Positions 26,461-35,220 of a DNA stretch of 54,905 nt are shown here, piece after piece. The notes under the pieces are model-generated. The model saw nothing but the letters and a program-made list of their open reading frames with translations. It made no database searches and was not told the DNA's origin. Source of the DNA: UMGS1696 sp964621165 (lineage in GTDB: Bacteria > Bacillota > Clostridia > Oscillospirales > CAG-272); contig CAZULC010000014.1 in NCBI GenBank assembly GCA_964621165.1, forward strand, positions 1-54,905. Reading direction: 5' to 3'. The position numbers and the translations under genes are program-made. Position 1 is the first letter of the stretch, and every line of letters starts with the position of its first letter.

Positions 26461-27816
26461 ATGAAACTTTACTACCAGCCGAGCGACAGGCCGAAATTTG
26501 GTCAACTTATCGTATTCGCTATTCAACAGCTTCTCGCAATCATGGCGGCGACCCTCGTAGTACCCGTAATCACAGGACACGGCATGAGTCCCGCGGCGGC
26601 GTTGTTCGGAGCAGGAGTCGGAACTCTCGTGTACGTTCTGTTCACCCAGAGAAAAAGCCCCGTATTCCTCGGCTCGTCCTTCGCCTTTCTCGGTTCGATG
26701 GCAGCAGCCTTCGCCGGAGCCGCAACTGAAGCCGTAGGCTACCTCGGACTCATCATCGGCGCGTTCTTCGCAGGTCTCGTTTATGTCGTAATTGCCATCC
26801 TCGTCAAGATTGTCGGCGTAAACTGGCTCAACAAGCTCATGCCGGCGGTTGTAATCGGTCCTACGGTTGCCATAATCGGTCTTTCCCTCGCCGGAAACGC
26901 CGTTGGTGACTTGCAGAACAGCGGAACAGGCACGGCTGACGTTCATCTCTGCATTCTCTGCGGTCTTGTAACTCTCTTCGTCACCATACTCTGCTCCTGC
27001 TTCGGCAAAAAGATGACAAAGCTCATCCCCTTCATAATCGGTATTTTGGCCGGATACGCCGTCGCGGCAGTGTTCACAATAATCGGAAACGCAGCTTCAA
27101 ACGACGCTCTCAAGGTTATCAACTTCGGCGTGTTTTCTTCCCTTGTTGAAGGCGGTTTCGGACTCCACACCTTCCTGCAGCTTCCTCAGTTCACATTTGT
27201 GACAGCATTCGGCGCGTTCGACGAGCTTTCCGGACAGTACATCGGCACAATCGCCGTGGCTTACATTCCCGTTGCGTTTGTCGTATTCGCTGAGCACGTA
27301 GCTGACCACAAGAACATCTCCTCCATTATTGAAAAGGATCTTCTCGAGGATCCCGGACTCTCCCGCACACTTTTAGGAGACGGCGTCGGCTCAATGGTAG
27401 GCGCGTTCTTCGGCGGATGCCCCAACACCACCTATGGCGAATCCGTGGCATGCGTTGCTATAACCGGTAACGCGTCGGTTGCGACAATCATCGCCACTGC
27501 AATCGGAGCGATAATCATTTCCTTCTTCTCACCCTTCGTGGCTTTCGTCAACTCCATTCCCTCCTGCGTAATGGGCGGCGTGTGCATCGCTCTCTACGGC
27601 TTCATCGCGGTTTCCGGTCTGAAGATGATTCAGAAGGTCGACCTCGAGGACAACCACAACCTCTTCGTTGTCTCCACCATCCTCGTCTGCGGAATCGGCG
27701 GACTTGCAATCACTTTCGGCAAGGTAACAATCACCTCAATCGCAACCGCGCTGGTTCTCGGAATCATTGTAAACCAGATGCTCGGCGGAAGCAAAGCTGA
27801 AAACAGCAAAAAGTAA
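26461..27816 (+). CDS. uraA: Uracil-xanthine permease, NCS2 family (451 aa)
   Basis: This integral membrane symporter imports uracil or xanthine. About 12-14 hydrophobic helices are visible. The start MKLYYQPSDRPKFGQLIVFAIQQL and the motif GGCPNTTYGESVACVAITGNASV are typical of UraA/PyrP; the NTTYGE segment is the substrate-site region. A perfect GGAGG precedes the ATG. The gene is monocistronic, with a strong promoter, a structured leader and a terminator. Uracil is the more likely substrate, from the NCS2 motif. Confidence 0.93.
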   Translation: MKLYYQPSDRPKFGQLIVFAIQQLLAIMAATLVVPVITGHGMSPAAALFGAGVGTLVYVLFTQRKSPVFLGSSFAFLGSMAAAFAGAATEAVGYLGLIIGAFFAGLVYVVIAILVKIVGVNWLNKLMPAVVIGPTVAIIGLSLAGNAVGDLQNSGTGTADVHLCILCGLVTLFVTILCSCFGKKMTKLIPFIIGILAGYAVAAVFTIIGNAASNDALKVINFGVFSSLVEGGFGLHTFLQLPQFTFVTAFGAFDELSGQYIGTIAVAYIPVAFVVFAEHVADHKNISSIIEKDLLEDPGLSRTLLGDGVGSMVGAFFGGCPNTTYGESVACVAITGNASVATIIATAIGAIIISFFSPFVAFVNSIPSCVMGGVCIALYGFIAVSGLKMIQKVDLEDNHNLFVVSTILVCGIGGLAITFGKVTITSIATALVLGIIVNQMLGGSKAENSKK

Positions 27817-27833
27817 TTTAAAACAAACAATAC

Positions 27834-27873
27834 AAGGCGGGCTGTCAGAGTTTGGCGGCTCGCTTTATTTTAT
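27834..27873 (+). terminator. uraA terminator overlapping the convergent XRE gene end
   Basis: AAGGCGGGCT pairs with GGCTCGCTTT (with G-U pairs), followed by a T-rich tail. It lies 18 bases after the uraA stop and overlaps the stop codon of the convergent gene. Confidence 0.6.
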
Positions 27874-28107
27874 TTCCTGCTCAAGGTTGCGGAACAGGTC
27901 GGAGTCAAAGAAATCCTCCATGGTGATGTTCAGCCCATCGCATATTTTCTTTACAGTTGAAACGGTGGTGCTGTTGTTCCGTCCGCTTGTGATATTGTTC
28001 AAGGTGGACTGGGTGATTCCGCTGTTGTTTGCAAGCTTGTTCAGCGTAATGTCGTATTCACGGCACAGCTCGAGTATTCTTTCCTTTACGGCTTCTCCTA
28101 CGCGCAT
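27865..28107 (-). CDS. Small XRE-family regulator (80 aa)
   Basis: The protein is almost entirely a Cro/CI-type helix-turn-helix (ITLNKLANNSGITQSTLNNITSGRNNSTTVSTVKKICDGLNITMEDFF). I prefer the start MRVGEAVKERI at 28107; the longer frame to 28158 has no ribosome site. This family is widespread in Clostridia, with unclear targets. It is divergent from the ncRNA unit at 28.4 kb, and palindromes lie between them, so it could control either. Confidence 0.8.
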   Translation of the reverse strand: MRVGEAVKERILELCREYDITLNKLANNSGITQSTLNNITSGRNNSTTVSTVKKICDGLNITMEDFFDSDLFRNLEQEIK

Positions 28108-28217
28108 AACTATATCAAACCTTTCTTTATATATGCTGAATCCACCGCGGCAGTCCAAAGTTCGGGGAACGCCAGAGTTCTCAGGATCACGCAGTGTTGC
28201 TCGGAATTAATTATTTT

Positions 28218-28262
28218 GAGTTTAGATATATGTTATACGATTATCTTCAAAATATCTAACTC
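28218..28262. promoter_or_regulatory. Long inverted repeat between the XRE gene and the ncRNA
   Basis: GAGTTTAGATAT (28218-28229) and ATATCT-AACTC (28252-28262) are complementary apart from one missing base and are separated by 22 bases. The right arm merges into AACTC-TTTT-GAGTT. It may be an operator or the leader hairpin of the XRE gene. Confidence 0.4.
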
Positions 28263-28354
28263 TTTTGAGTTTTTTACTTTATTATATTAAAATATTTTCA
28301 AATTTTATGTATTTTTCCGCAATTATCGCGCATGTGAAAAATTTTTGATAAATG

Positions 28355-28395
28355 AACCCAATTGGGTTGACATTATAATAAATTTATGCTATAAT
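28355..28395 (+). promoter_or_regulatory. Strong promoter with palindrome abutting the -35
   Basis: TTGACA (28367-28372), 17 bases and TATAAT (28390-28395) form a perfect consensus promoter. A perfect 14-base palindrome, AACCCAATTGGGTT (28355-28368), overlaps the first bases of the -35 box. No open reading frame follows on this strand. Confidence 0.8.
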
Positions 28396-28401
28396 ATAAT
28401 T

Positions 28402-28600
28402 AAGCCTGTTGGATTTTCAACTATTATGCAATTTTTTGCAAGTGGAAATTGAATCAGGTTGTGCGGAGAGGCCGGAGAGATCGCGATCGTCAGCTTATTC
28501 CGCGCAGGAATAGCATAATTAGCTCCTGACATGGAGTTATTACGATGTAAGCATCAAAAAAATAAGGTCGGCTGAGTCAAATCCGTCGATCTTATTTTTG
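28402..28600 (+). ncRNA. Free-standing structured RNA, about 200 nt, class unassigned
   Basis: Between a consensus promoter and a strong terminator there is no usable reading frame, and several hairpins can be drawn. AGCCTG pairs with CAGGTT, enclosing an inner TGCAA-TTTT-TTGCA stem. GTGCGGA pairs with TCCGCGC. GATG-TAAG-CATC closes a tetraloop just before the terminator. The 5' and 3' ends do not pair into one long bubble-bearing rod, which argues against 6S RNA. The SRP RNA and tmRNA signatures are absent. A raiA-type RNA would fit the size, but I cannot confirm it. Confidence 0.65.
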
Positions 28601-28606
28601 TATTTA
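28558..28606 (+). terminator. Terminator of the 28.4-kb ncRNA
   Basis: AAAAATAAG pairs with CTTATTTTT and extends inward by about six more pairs with G-U steps, giving a stem of roughly 15 base pairs followed by a T-rich tail. It could also serve cinA on the other strand. Confidence 0.82.
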
Positions 28607-28623
28607 TTTATAGAATTGCCGCC

Positions 28624-29901
28624 TTAAATTTCCCCGCGGAGTCTGTGCAGAGCCAGCATCATTGCGTGTGAGGAGCTGAGTCGGCGGATTTTTGAACGGT
28701 CGTTTCTGCCGTTAAAATGTTTTGTCTCGGTGTAAACACCATTTTTGTCGGCAACGCCAAAGCACACCGTCCCCACAGGCTTATCAGGAGTTCCTCCGCC
28801 TGGTCCCGCTATTCCCGTAACCGATACCGCTATGGAGCATCCGAGGATCCTCATCGCACCTGCGGCCATGTATCCGGCACATTCCTCGCTGACGGCTCCT
28901 TCAGTGTTCAGAGTGGTCTCAGGCACTGACAGCACCTGTTCCTTCACCTCGTTGGCATATGACACTACACCGCCGAGAAACACGTCAGAAGCTCCGGGAA
29001 TATCGCAGATGGACGCGGCTGTCATTCCGCCGGTACAGCTCTCGGCACATCCGAAGGTTTCTCCCGCTTTTCTCAGCTCATTTATCAGCGCAACCGGAAG
29101 TGAATGCTTTGCGTCGAAGGGGTTGTCGGTTTCGGCATAGATGTATTTTCCGCATTCACCTGCGTAAATCACGTCAGCCTGAGCACGGCACATGGCCTTT
29201 GCTTCTTCGAGAGTCCTTGCCCTCGCGGTGATTCTGATTCTGACCTCGTGCTCGCAGGCGTATGGGGACACTGTGGGATTGATTCTGCTCTCCATAATCG
29301 GACGGAGTATGCTGTCAGCCACAGCTTCACCGATGTTGTACATGTGCAGATTCAGGCTGTAGATGCACCCCTCGGACAGAGCAACAAGGTAGGGCCTTGC
29401 GTATTTTTCGAACATTGGCTCGCACTCAGCTGGAGGTCCGGGTAAAAGCACAGCGATTTTTTCTTTTCCTTCAACCGTTCCCTTTACGCCAAGTCCGGGA
29501 GCCGTTCCCCACTCGTTCGGGAAAACCGCGGCTCCGTCGGGAACATAGCATTGGGAAAGGTTGTTGTCCGTCATCCTGCGCCCGATTTTATTGAAAAAGT
29601 TCTCGATGTCAAGCCGGATTGACTCGTCAAAGTGCATTTTCAGGCCTAATTCGTCCGCAACAGCGTTCTTCGTTATGTCGTCGCAGGTAGGGCCAAGTCC
29701 TCCCGTGAGAATTACAACGTCAGCACGGGTCAATGCGGTGTGTACGGCCTCGCGCAGCCTCTCCGGATTGTCCCCGACTGTTGTCTGATGGTAGGAAGAA
29801 AAGCCGAGCTTTGATATTTCCCCGGCAATGAACGCACCGTCGGTGTTGATGATGTCGCCAAGCAGCAGCTCAGTCCCCACGCATAATATTTCGCAAATCA
29901 T
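28624..29901 (-). CDS. cinA: CinA family competence/damage-inducible protein (425 aa)
   Basis: The N-terminal molybdopterin-binding-like domain contains GTELLLGDIINTD and ILTGGLGPTCDDITK. The C-terminal PncC/CinA nicotinamide-mononucleotide deamidase domain contains AESCTGGMTAASICDIPGAS and VTGIAGPGGGTPDKPVGTV. It is full length, with both domains intact. The role is NMN recycling, and in some species DNA uptake. It stands alone on the minus strand. Confidence 0.94.
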   Translation of the reverse strand: MICEILCVGTELLLGDIINTDGAFIAGEISKLGFSSYHQTTVGDNPERLREAVHTALTRADVVILTGGLGPTCDDITKNAVADELGLKMHFDESIRLDIENFFNKIGRRMTDNNLSQCYVPDGAAVFPNEWGTAPGLGVKGTVEGKEKIAVLLPGPPAECEPMFEKYARPYLVALSEGCIYSLNLHMYNIGEAVADSILRPIMESRINPTVSPYACEHEVRIRITARARTLEEAKAMCRAQADVIYAGECGKYIYAETDNPFDAKHSLPVALINELRKAGETFGCAESCTGGMTAASICDIPGASDVFLGGVVSYANEVKEQVLSVPETTLNTEGAVSEECAGYMAAGAMRILGCSIAVSVTGIAGPGGGTPDKPVGTVCFGVADKNGVYTETKHFNGRNDRSKIRRLSSSHAMMLALHRLRGEI

Positions 29902-29960
29902 TTATTGTTCTCCTGAAGCTATTTTATGTTATGCAATCAAAGTTAAATAACTGAATAAAG

Positions 29961-29990
29961 TAAAGCCGAACCATTCAAGTTCGACTTTAT
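29961..29990 (-). terminator. Terminator after the oxidoreductase gene
   Basis: TAAAG-C-CGAAC and GTTCG-A-CTTTA form a stem with one mismatch and a seven-base loop. T-rich flanks occur on both sides. It lies ten bases past the stop at 30001. Confidence 0.7.
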
Positions 29991-30000
29991 TTTTGTAATT

Positions 30001-31047
30001 TTACCAAACTATTTTTTCGCCGTCGTTTTCAGCGGACTTGAATGAGTCAAGAATAATCTTGAGTACGCATCTCATCTGGTCGTGAGTTACCATCTGCTCC
30101 TCAATGCCGTCGATTGCCTTGACGAAATTGCGGTAGTAGTCGTGAACGTCGGAAAACGGCTTCTCAATGTCGTATTCGTCAACTGTGATGCTGTCTCTGG
30201 GAGCCATGGTCTTTGTGAGTCCGCTGGCGTTCTGTACAGGAAGCACGTCCGCTTCGTTCCATGCCTTGCACTTTACAACATGAGCGGGAACTCTCCAGTC
30301 GGTGATTATAGCCGAACCGCCCTTCGCTCTCATGTAGAAACGGGGCATTGCGATGAAGTTGTAGGTTCCAACCTCGAGGAACGCCTGAGCGCCGCTTCTG
30401 TACTTGATTGTGAGGTGGAAGCCGTCGTCTACCTCGTCGTTTGTGATGTGGTCGAAGGTGCAGCGGACGGACTCAACGTCGTAGCCGAGAATCATGCAGG
30501 CCTGATCGATGAGGTGAACGCCCCAGTCGTAGAGCATACCTCCGCCATACTTCTTGATTCCGCGCCAGTCAGAGGGGATCCCCCGGCTTCCGTGGATTCT
30601 GGACTCGATGTTGATTACCTCGCCGATTTCTCCGCTGTCGTGGATTTTCTTCATTGCGAGGGCGTCCACGTCAAATCTTCTGTTCTGGTGAACCGAGAAA
30701 ATTTTGTTGTTCTTCTTTGCGGCGGCAATCATTCTCTCGAGGCTTTCCATTGAGAGCGTCACGGGTTTCTCTGAAATAACGTTTTTTCCTGCGTTCAGTG
30801 CAGCGATTGCGATTTCCTCGTGAACGTCGTTGGGAGTTGCGATTGTAACCATATCGATTGACGGGTCAGCGAGCAGCTCCTCACGGCTGTTGTAGACCTT
30901 GACTCCAGCCGCTCTCGCTTTTTCCTGCTTTGCTTCATCAATGTCGTACACTCCGGCAAGATTGCAGACGTCGGACTCAAGTATGTGTTTCACATGGAAG
31001 CCCGCGCCCATTCCGCCATAACCGATAACAGCAGCATTCTTTTTCAT
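30001..31047 (-). CDS. Gfo/Idh/MocA family NAD-dependent oxidoreductase (348 aa)
   Basis: The Rossmann fold begins AAVIGYGGMGAGFHVKHI. The conserved SEKPVTLS segment (EKP motif) and a C-terminal alpha/beta domain follow. Such enzymes oxidise or reduce sugars and inositols; the substrate is not evident. The start at 31047 follows TGAGG. The gene is divergent from a sulfatase, which suggests a joint role in using sulfated or modified glycans, but that is inference from position. Confidence 0.9.
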   Translation of the reverse strand: MKKNAAVIGYGGMGAGFHVKHILESDVCNLAGVYDIDEAKQEKARAAGVKVYNSREELLADPSIDMVTIATPNDVHEEIAIAALNAGKNVISEKPVTLSMESLERMIAAAKKNNKIFSVHQNRRFDVDALAMKKIHDSGEIGEVINIESRIHGSRGIPSDWRGIKKYGGGMLYDWGVHLIDQACMILGYDVESVRCTFDHITNDEVDDGFHLTIKYRSGAQAFLEVGTYNFIAMPRFYMRAKGGSAIITDWRVPAHVVKCKAWNEADVLPVQNASGLTKTMAPRDSITVDEYDIEKPFSDVHDYYRNFVKAIDGIEEQMVTHDQMRCVLKIILDSFKSAENDGEKIVW

Positions 31048-31166
31048 AATAACCTCATTTCTCCGCATAGACATACGTTGTCCCAGCGGTATATAAAATT
31101 TTTTGTTTTCATTTTAAGGACGGCTGAATATGCTCTCAGGCTGAATCAACATTGTCGTCCCCTCTT

Positions 31167-31194
31167 ATTATATAGAAAAAAACGGAAAAGTCAA
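31167..31194 (-). promoter_or_regulatory. Oxidoreductase promoter
   Basis: TTGACT (31189-31194), a 16-base spacer and TATAAT (31167-31172) on the minus strand give a leader of about 110 bases. Confidence 0.65.
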
Positions 31195-31249
31195 GGGGAT
31201 TATGTATAATTGTTTCATCTCACGACAAAATTATTTTTTCCCGACGCTC

Positions 31250-31278
31250 TTGATTTAATCCCGGGGATCGTTTATAAT
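31250..31278 (+). promoter_or_regulatory. Sulfatase promoter
   Basis: TTGATT (31250-31255), a 17-base spacer and TATAAT (31273-31278) lie 40 bases before the sulfatase start. AGGAGG at 31308-31313 is its ribosome site. Confidence 0.7.
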
Positions 31279-31318
31279 ATGGAAAAATATAAATAATTCT
31301 TTTAATCAGGAGGTCTTT

Positions 31319-32740
31319 ATGAAAAAGCCGAATCTTGTTTACATGTTCGCGGATCAGCTCCGGCTGTGCAGTATGGGTTACGCCGGCGACAAAAAAGCAA
31401 TAACCCCGAACATAGACGCGCTGGAAGCTAAATCCTGCAATTTATGCGAGGCTGTGTCCGGTCATCCGGTCTGTGCGCCATACAGAGCTTCCCTGTTCAC
31501 GGGGAAATACACCACCAGCACTGGTATGGTAATCAATGAAATCAGGCTCAATCCTCACCACCGGGCGTTTGCCCACATCCTCAACGACAACGGCTACAAC
31601 ACCGCATATATCGGCAAGTGGCACATGTATGCAAATCAGCTGGGAAACCACTACGACCCTAAAAATTCTTATATTCCTGCGGGGGAGGACAGGCTCGGCT
31701 TTGACGGACTCTTTGCCGCGTACAACTTCCACCACGACAACTACGGAGAGAAGTCCTACTACCACCTCAACTCCCCTGAGAAAATCCACTACGACGGCTT
31801 TGAACCGGACTGCCAGACCGATATGGCTATAGCTGAGATGAAATCCCTTGCGGCTGAGGACAAGCCTTTTGCGCTGTTTTTATCAATCGGGATTCCTCAC
31901 GACCCGTGGAACGCGGAAAACTGCGACCCGGATTCATATAAAATGTTCGATGGGGTAAAGTTTGATTTACCTGAAAATTACATGCCGTCAAACGATCCCT
32001 ACGCTGACGACTGGGCCAAGCTTTCCGAAAAAGAGCGCGGGGAGCTTCCATTGTGGATAAAGGGGTACTATTCAATGGTGGAAAAGGTTGACGAAAACGT
32101 GGGAAGAATGCTCTCGGCAATACGTGAAGCGGGACTTGAGGACAATACCATATTCGTCTTCACGTCGGACCACGGGGAGATGTTCGGCGCACATGGCAGA
32201 CGGGCTAAAAATATCTTCTACGAGGAGTCCGTCAGAGTTCCCTTCCTTATGCGGCTGCCGGGAGTGATTCCCGAAGGCAAAAACAACGTCTGCCTTAACA
32301 CCATTGACATAATGCCTACCATGCTCTCGCTCATGGGAATGAAGAACGACATCCCCGACGAGGTTGAAGGACTGGATTTGTCCGAAGCTATCCTCGACAA
32401 AAACAGCCCTAAACGGCCCGACGGCGCTCTCATGATGGGTACCGGTGCGACTGCGGCATGGGAGGACGGTCACGAGTGGCGTGCATACAGAACGAACGAA
32501 TACACCTACGCGGTCTATCTGAAAGACAAACATGAGCTTCTCTTCAACAACAAGTTGGACCCGCTTCAGATGTGCGACCTGTCCGGTGTCAAGGATTACG
32601 AAGTGGTTAAAGCTGAGCTAAAGTCAAAAATGCAGGCTGAAATGGAACGGATTGGCGACAGATTCAGACCAAGCTCATACTACCGCGACAACTGGGTGAA
32701 AGACAGAATCATTCTCAAAACCAGTGCAAAGCAGGATTGA
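31319..32740 (+). CDS. Type I sulfatase (473 aa)
   Basis: The sulfatase signature CAPYR (Cys52 to Arg56) carries the cysteine that an anaerobic maturase converts to formylglycine. Metal ligands include the N-terminal MFADQLR region (Asp12) and FTSDHGEM. There is no signal peptide, so the enzyme is predicted to be cytoplasmic and to act on imported sulfated sugars. No anSME maturase gene is in this window. The neighbouring divergent oxidoreductase may process the product. Confidence 0.92.
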   Translation: MKKPNLVYMFADQLRLCSMGYAGDKKAITPNIDALEAKSCNLCEAVSGHPVCAPYRASLFTGKYTTSTGMVINEIRLNPHHRAFAHILNDNGYNTAYIGKWHMYANQLGNHYDPKNSYIPAGEDRLGFDGLFAAYNFHHDNYGEKSYYHLNSPEKIHYDGFEPDCQTDMAIAEMKSLAAEDKPFALFLSIGIPHDPWNAENCDPDSYKMFDGVKFDLPENYMPSNDPYADDWAKLSEKERGELPLWIKGYYSMVEKVDENVGRMLSAIREAGLEDNTIFVFTSDHGEMFGAHGRRAKNIFYEESVRVPFLMRLPGVIPEGKNNVCLNTIDIMPTMLSLMGMKNDIPDEVEGLDLSEAILDKNSPKRPDGALMMGTGATAAWEDGHEWRAYRTNEYTYAVYLKDKHELLFNNKLDPLQMCDLSGVKDYEVVKAELKSKMQAEMERIGDRFRPSSYYRDNWVKDRIILKTSAKQD

Positions 32741-32881
32741 CTTTTGTATAATATAAGCGGTCCGCAATTGTTGTTTCAGTTCAAGTGAGGCTTTTATTTC
32801 ATTAATCGTTTCACGCGAAGCAATGGCTCTTGAGTGTAAAACACGATTTTTCAGAAAAATCATAAAATTTAACATTTTCTA

Positions 32882-32910
32882 TTGACAAAGGACGCGGGAT
32901 TTGATATAAT
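32882..32910 (+). promoter_or_regulatory. thrS promoter
   Basis: TTGACA, a 17-base spacer and TATAAT form a perfect consensus promoter 300 bases upstream of thrS. Confidence 0.85.
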
Positions 32911-32916
32911 GGTATC

Positions 32917-33115
32917 AAGGGATATGTCGCGTCCTTGTTTTGCGCACAGAGAGAAACAGTGGCTGAGAAGTTTCCGCAGGCTCTTCGCGGTACCACCCTG
33001 CCGAATGAAACGGCTTCAACTATATAAAATTGAGTTAAAAGCTCGGGTGGAACCGTGCGGGTCAATTCTCGCACCCCGACAGATTTTCTGTACCGTGCTT
33101 TTTTATTTTTCCACA
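32917..33115 (+). ncRNA. T-box riboswitch (tRNA-Thr) upstream of thrS
   Basis: The T-box sequence GGGTGGAACCGTGCGG is at 33045-33060. Upstream, an AGAGAG stretch and GGCTGAGAAG match the stem I region, and GGTACCACC offers an ACC threonine codon as specifier. A terminator hairpin, GCAC...GTGC with inner ACAG/CTGT, followed by TTTTTTATTTTT, ends the leader (33071-33115). Uncharged tRNA-Thr should favour the antiterminator and so raise thrS expression. The specifier position is tentative. Confidence 0.88.
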
Positions 33116-33206
33116 CGGTATAGATTCAGCTTTGACTTTGTTTATCGTACATAGGTCAGAGCGTCTAAAAAGAGCAGTTTTCTGCTTGGTTTCGGAGGTA
33201 TTCGCT

Positions 33207-35102
33207 ATGATTACCATCAAATTTGCTGAAGTATCACAAAACTTTGAGTCCCCGATTTCCGCATACGACGCCGCACGGGAAACAGGACTCATCTTACGGG
33301 AAGTCATTGCCTGTAGAATCAACGGCAAGGTTTCCGATTTGACAACCGTCATTGATTCCGACAGCGAGGTGGAGCTTCTCACCTTTGCCGACGAGGACGG
33401 CGCGAGAGTTTTACGCCACACGGCTTCCCATGTTCTTGCGGCGGCTGTAAAGAGACTCTACCCCGAGGTAAAGCTGACGATTGGTCCGGCTATCGACAAC
33501 GGCTTCTACTACGACTTTGATTCCAATGTTACTTTCACTCCCGACGTGCTGGAAAAGCTCGAGGCCGAGATGAAGAAAATCATCAAGGAAAACGCGAAAA
33601 TGGAGCGGTTCACACTTCCCCGTGAGGAAGCTCTCGAGCTTGAGAAGGATGAGCCATACAAGGTTGAATTGATCAACGATTTACCGGAGGGCGAGGTCAT
33701 TTCCTTCTACAAAATGAACGACTTCACTGACCTCTGCGCAGGTCCCCACCTCTTCTCAACGGGCGCTATCAAGGCGTTCAAGCTCACGTCCTGCAACTCC
33801 GCTTACTGGAGAGGCGACTCAAAGAACAAGGTTTTACAGAGAATATACGGCACAGCTTTCACTTCAAAGGACGCTCTCAAGGAGTATCTTGACAGAATCG
33901 AAGAAGCAAAGAAGCGCGACCACAGAAAGCTGGGCAAAGAGCTGGGTCTGTTCGCACTTATGGACGAGGGTCCGGGCTTCCCCTTCTTCCTCCCCAAAGG
34001 AATGGTTCTGCGCAACACGCTGATCGACTACTGGCGCGAGGTTCACAAGAGATACGGCTACGTTGAAATCAGCACTCCCATGATGCTCAACCGTGCACTG
34101 TGGGAGAAATCCGGTCACTGGGACCACTACAAAGACAACATGTACACAACTGTAATCGACGACACGGACTTCGCCATCAAACCCATGAACTGCCCCGGCG
34201 GTATGCTCGTGTACAAGCTCCAGCCCCACTCATACCGCGACCTTCCCCTTCGTATTGGCGAGCTTGGTCTGGTTCACCGTCACGAACTGTCAGGCGCACT
34301 CCACGGACTCTTCCGGGTACGCTGCTTCACACAGGACGACGCGCACATCTTCATGACATGGGACCAGATGAAGGATGAAATCAAGAACGTAGTCAAGCTG
34401 TTTGACGAGGTTTATTCGGTATTCGGACTCTCGTACCAGATTGAGGTTTCCACAATGCCAGAGGACCACATGGGAGACGAGAAGGACTGGGATTTCGCTA
34501 CGGAAACGCTTAAGGAAGCTGTCAGCGAGATGGGCAAGTCATACGTAATAAACGAAGGCGACGGCGCGTTCTACGGACCCAAGCTTGACTTCCACATTTC
34601 CGACTGTCTCGGCAGAACATGGCAGTGCGGCACGATTCAGCTCGACATGCAGCTTCCCGAGAGATTTGAGCTTGAATACACGGGCGCGGACAACGAAAAG
34701 CACCGTCCCGTCATGATTCACCGGGTTGTTCTCGGCTCCATCGAGAGATTCATCGGCGTCATCACGGAGCATTTCGCAGGTGCGTTCCCGCTGTGGCTCT
34801 CACCCGTTCAGGTTGAGGTTATGTCAGTATCGGCTTCCTTCAACGAATACGCCGCAGAGGTGACAAAGAAGCTGGACACAGCTGGAATTCGGGTACATCT
34901 TGACGACAGAAACGAGAAGATTGGCTACAAGATTCGTGAGGCTCAGCTCCAGAAAACGCCGTACATGCTTGTCGTAGGTGAGCGTGAAATGAACAGCGGC
35001 TCGGTTTCCGTCCGTACAAGAGCTGGCGAGGACAAGGGTGCGGTCAAGGTTGAGGAGTTCATCGCGTCTGCGCTGGAGGAGATTGAGAAGAAAGTTCGGT
35101 AA
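33207..35102 (+). CDS. thrS: Threonyl-tRNA synthetase (631 aa)
   Basis: This cytoplasmic enzyme charges tRNA-Thr. It has an N-terminal TGS domain, the editing domain (HTASHVLAAAVKRLYP, with a second Cys/His region CNSAYWRGDS), a class II core (RELSGALHGLFRVRCFTQDDAHIF type motif 2) and a C-terminal anticodon-binding domain. The start MITIKFAEVSQ at 33207 follows GGAGG; the longer frame from 33132 runs back into the T-box. It is monocistronic and ends before a bidirectional terminator. Confidence 0.96.
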   Translation: MITIKFAEVSQNFESPISAYDAARETGLILREVIACRINGKVSDLTTVIDSDSEVELLTFADEDGARVLRHTASHVLAAAVKRLYPEVKLTIGPAIDNGFYYDFDSNVTFTPDVLEKLEAEMKKIIKENAKMERFTLPREEALELEKDEPYKVELINDLPEGEVISFYKMNDFTDLCAGPHLFSTGAIKAFKLTSCNSAYWRGDSKNKVLQRIYGTAFTSKDALKEYLDRIEEAKKRDHRKLGKELGLFALMDEGPGFPFFLPKGMVLRNTLIDYWREVHKRYGYVEISTPMMLNRALWEKSGHWDHYKDNMYTTVIDDTDFAIKPMNCPGGMLVYKLQPHSYRDLPLRIGELGLVHRHELSGALHGLFRVRCFTQDDAHIFMTWDQMKDEIKNVVKLFDEVYSVFGLSYQIEVSTMPEDHMGDEKDWDFATETLKEAVSEMGKSYVINEGDGAFYGPKLDFHISDCLGRTWQCGTIQLDMQLPERFELEYTGADNEKHRPVMIHRVVLGSIERFIGVITEHFAGAFPLWLSPVQVEVMSVSASFNEYAAEVTKKLDTAGIRVHLDDRNEKIGYKIREAQLQKTPYMLVVGEREMNSGSVSVRTRAGEDKGAVKVEEFIASALEEIEKKVR

Positions 35103-35180
35103 ATTATTGATAAAATATAAAATCTGCTGATTTATTTTGTTTAATTTTATCATTCGAACTTGATTAACTGAATAAAAAAT

Positions 35181-35216
35181 AACCTTCCGAGAAGATTAAT
35201 TTCAACCCGGAAGGTT
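35181..35216. terminator. Bidirectional terminator between thrS and uppP
   Basis: AACCTTCCG and CGGAAGGTT form a nine-base-pair stem with T-rich flanks on both strands. It separates two convergent genes. Confidence 0.82.
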
Positions 35217-35220
35217 TTGT

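Noticed and set aside
28402..28600. 6S RNA assignment for the free-standing RNA
   Set aside because: The 5' and 3' ends do not form a closing stem around one central bubble; several independent hairpins fit better.
32809..32816. TTTCACGC word as a third copy of the atp element
   Set aside because: Only the eight-base word is shared; neither the partner arm nor the second stem is present.
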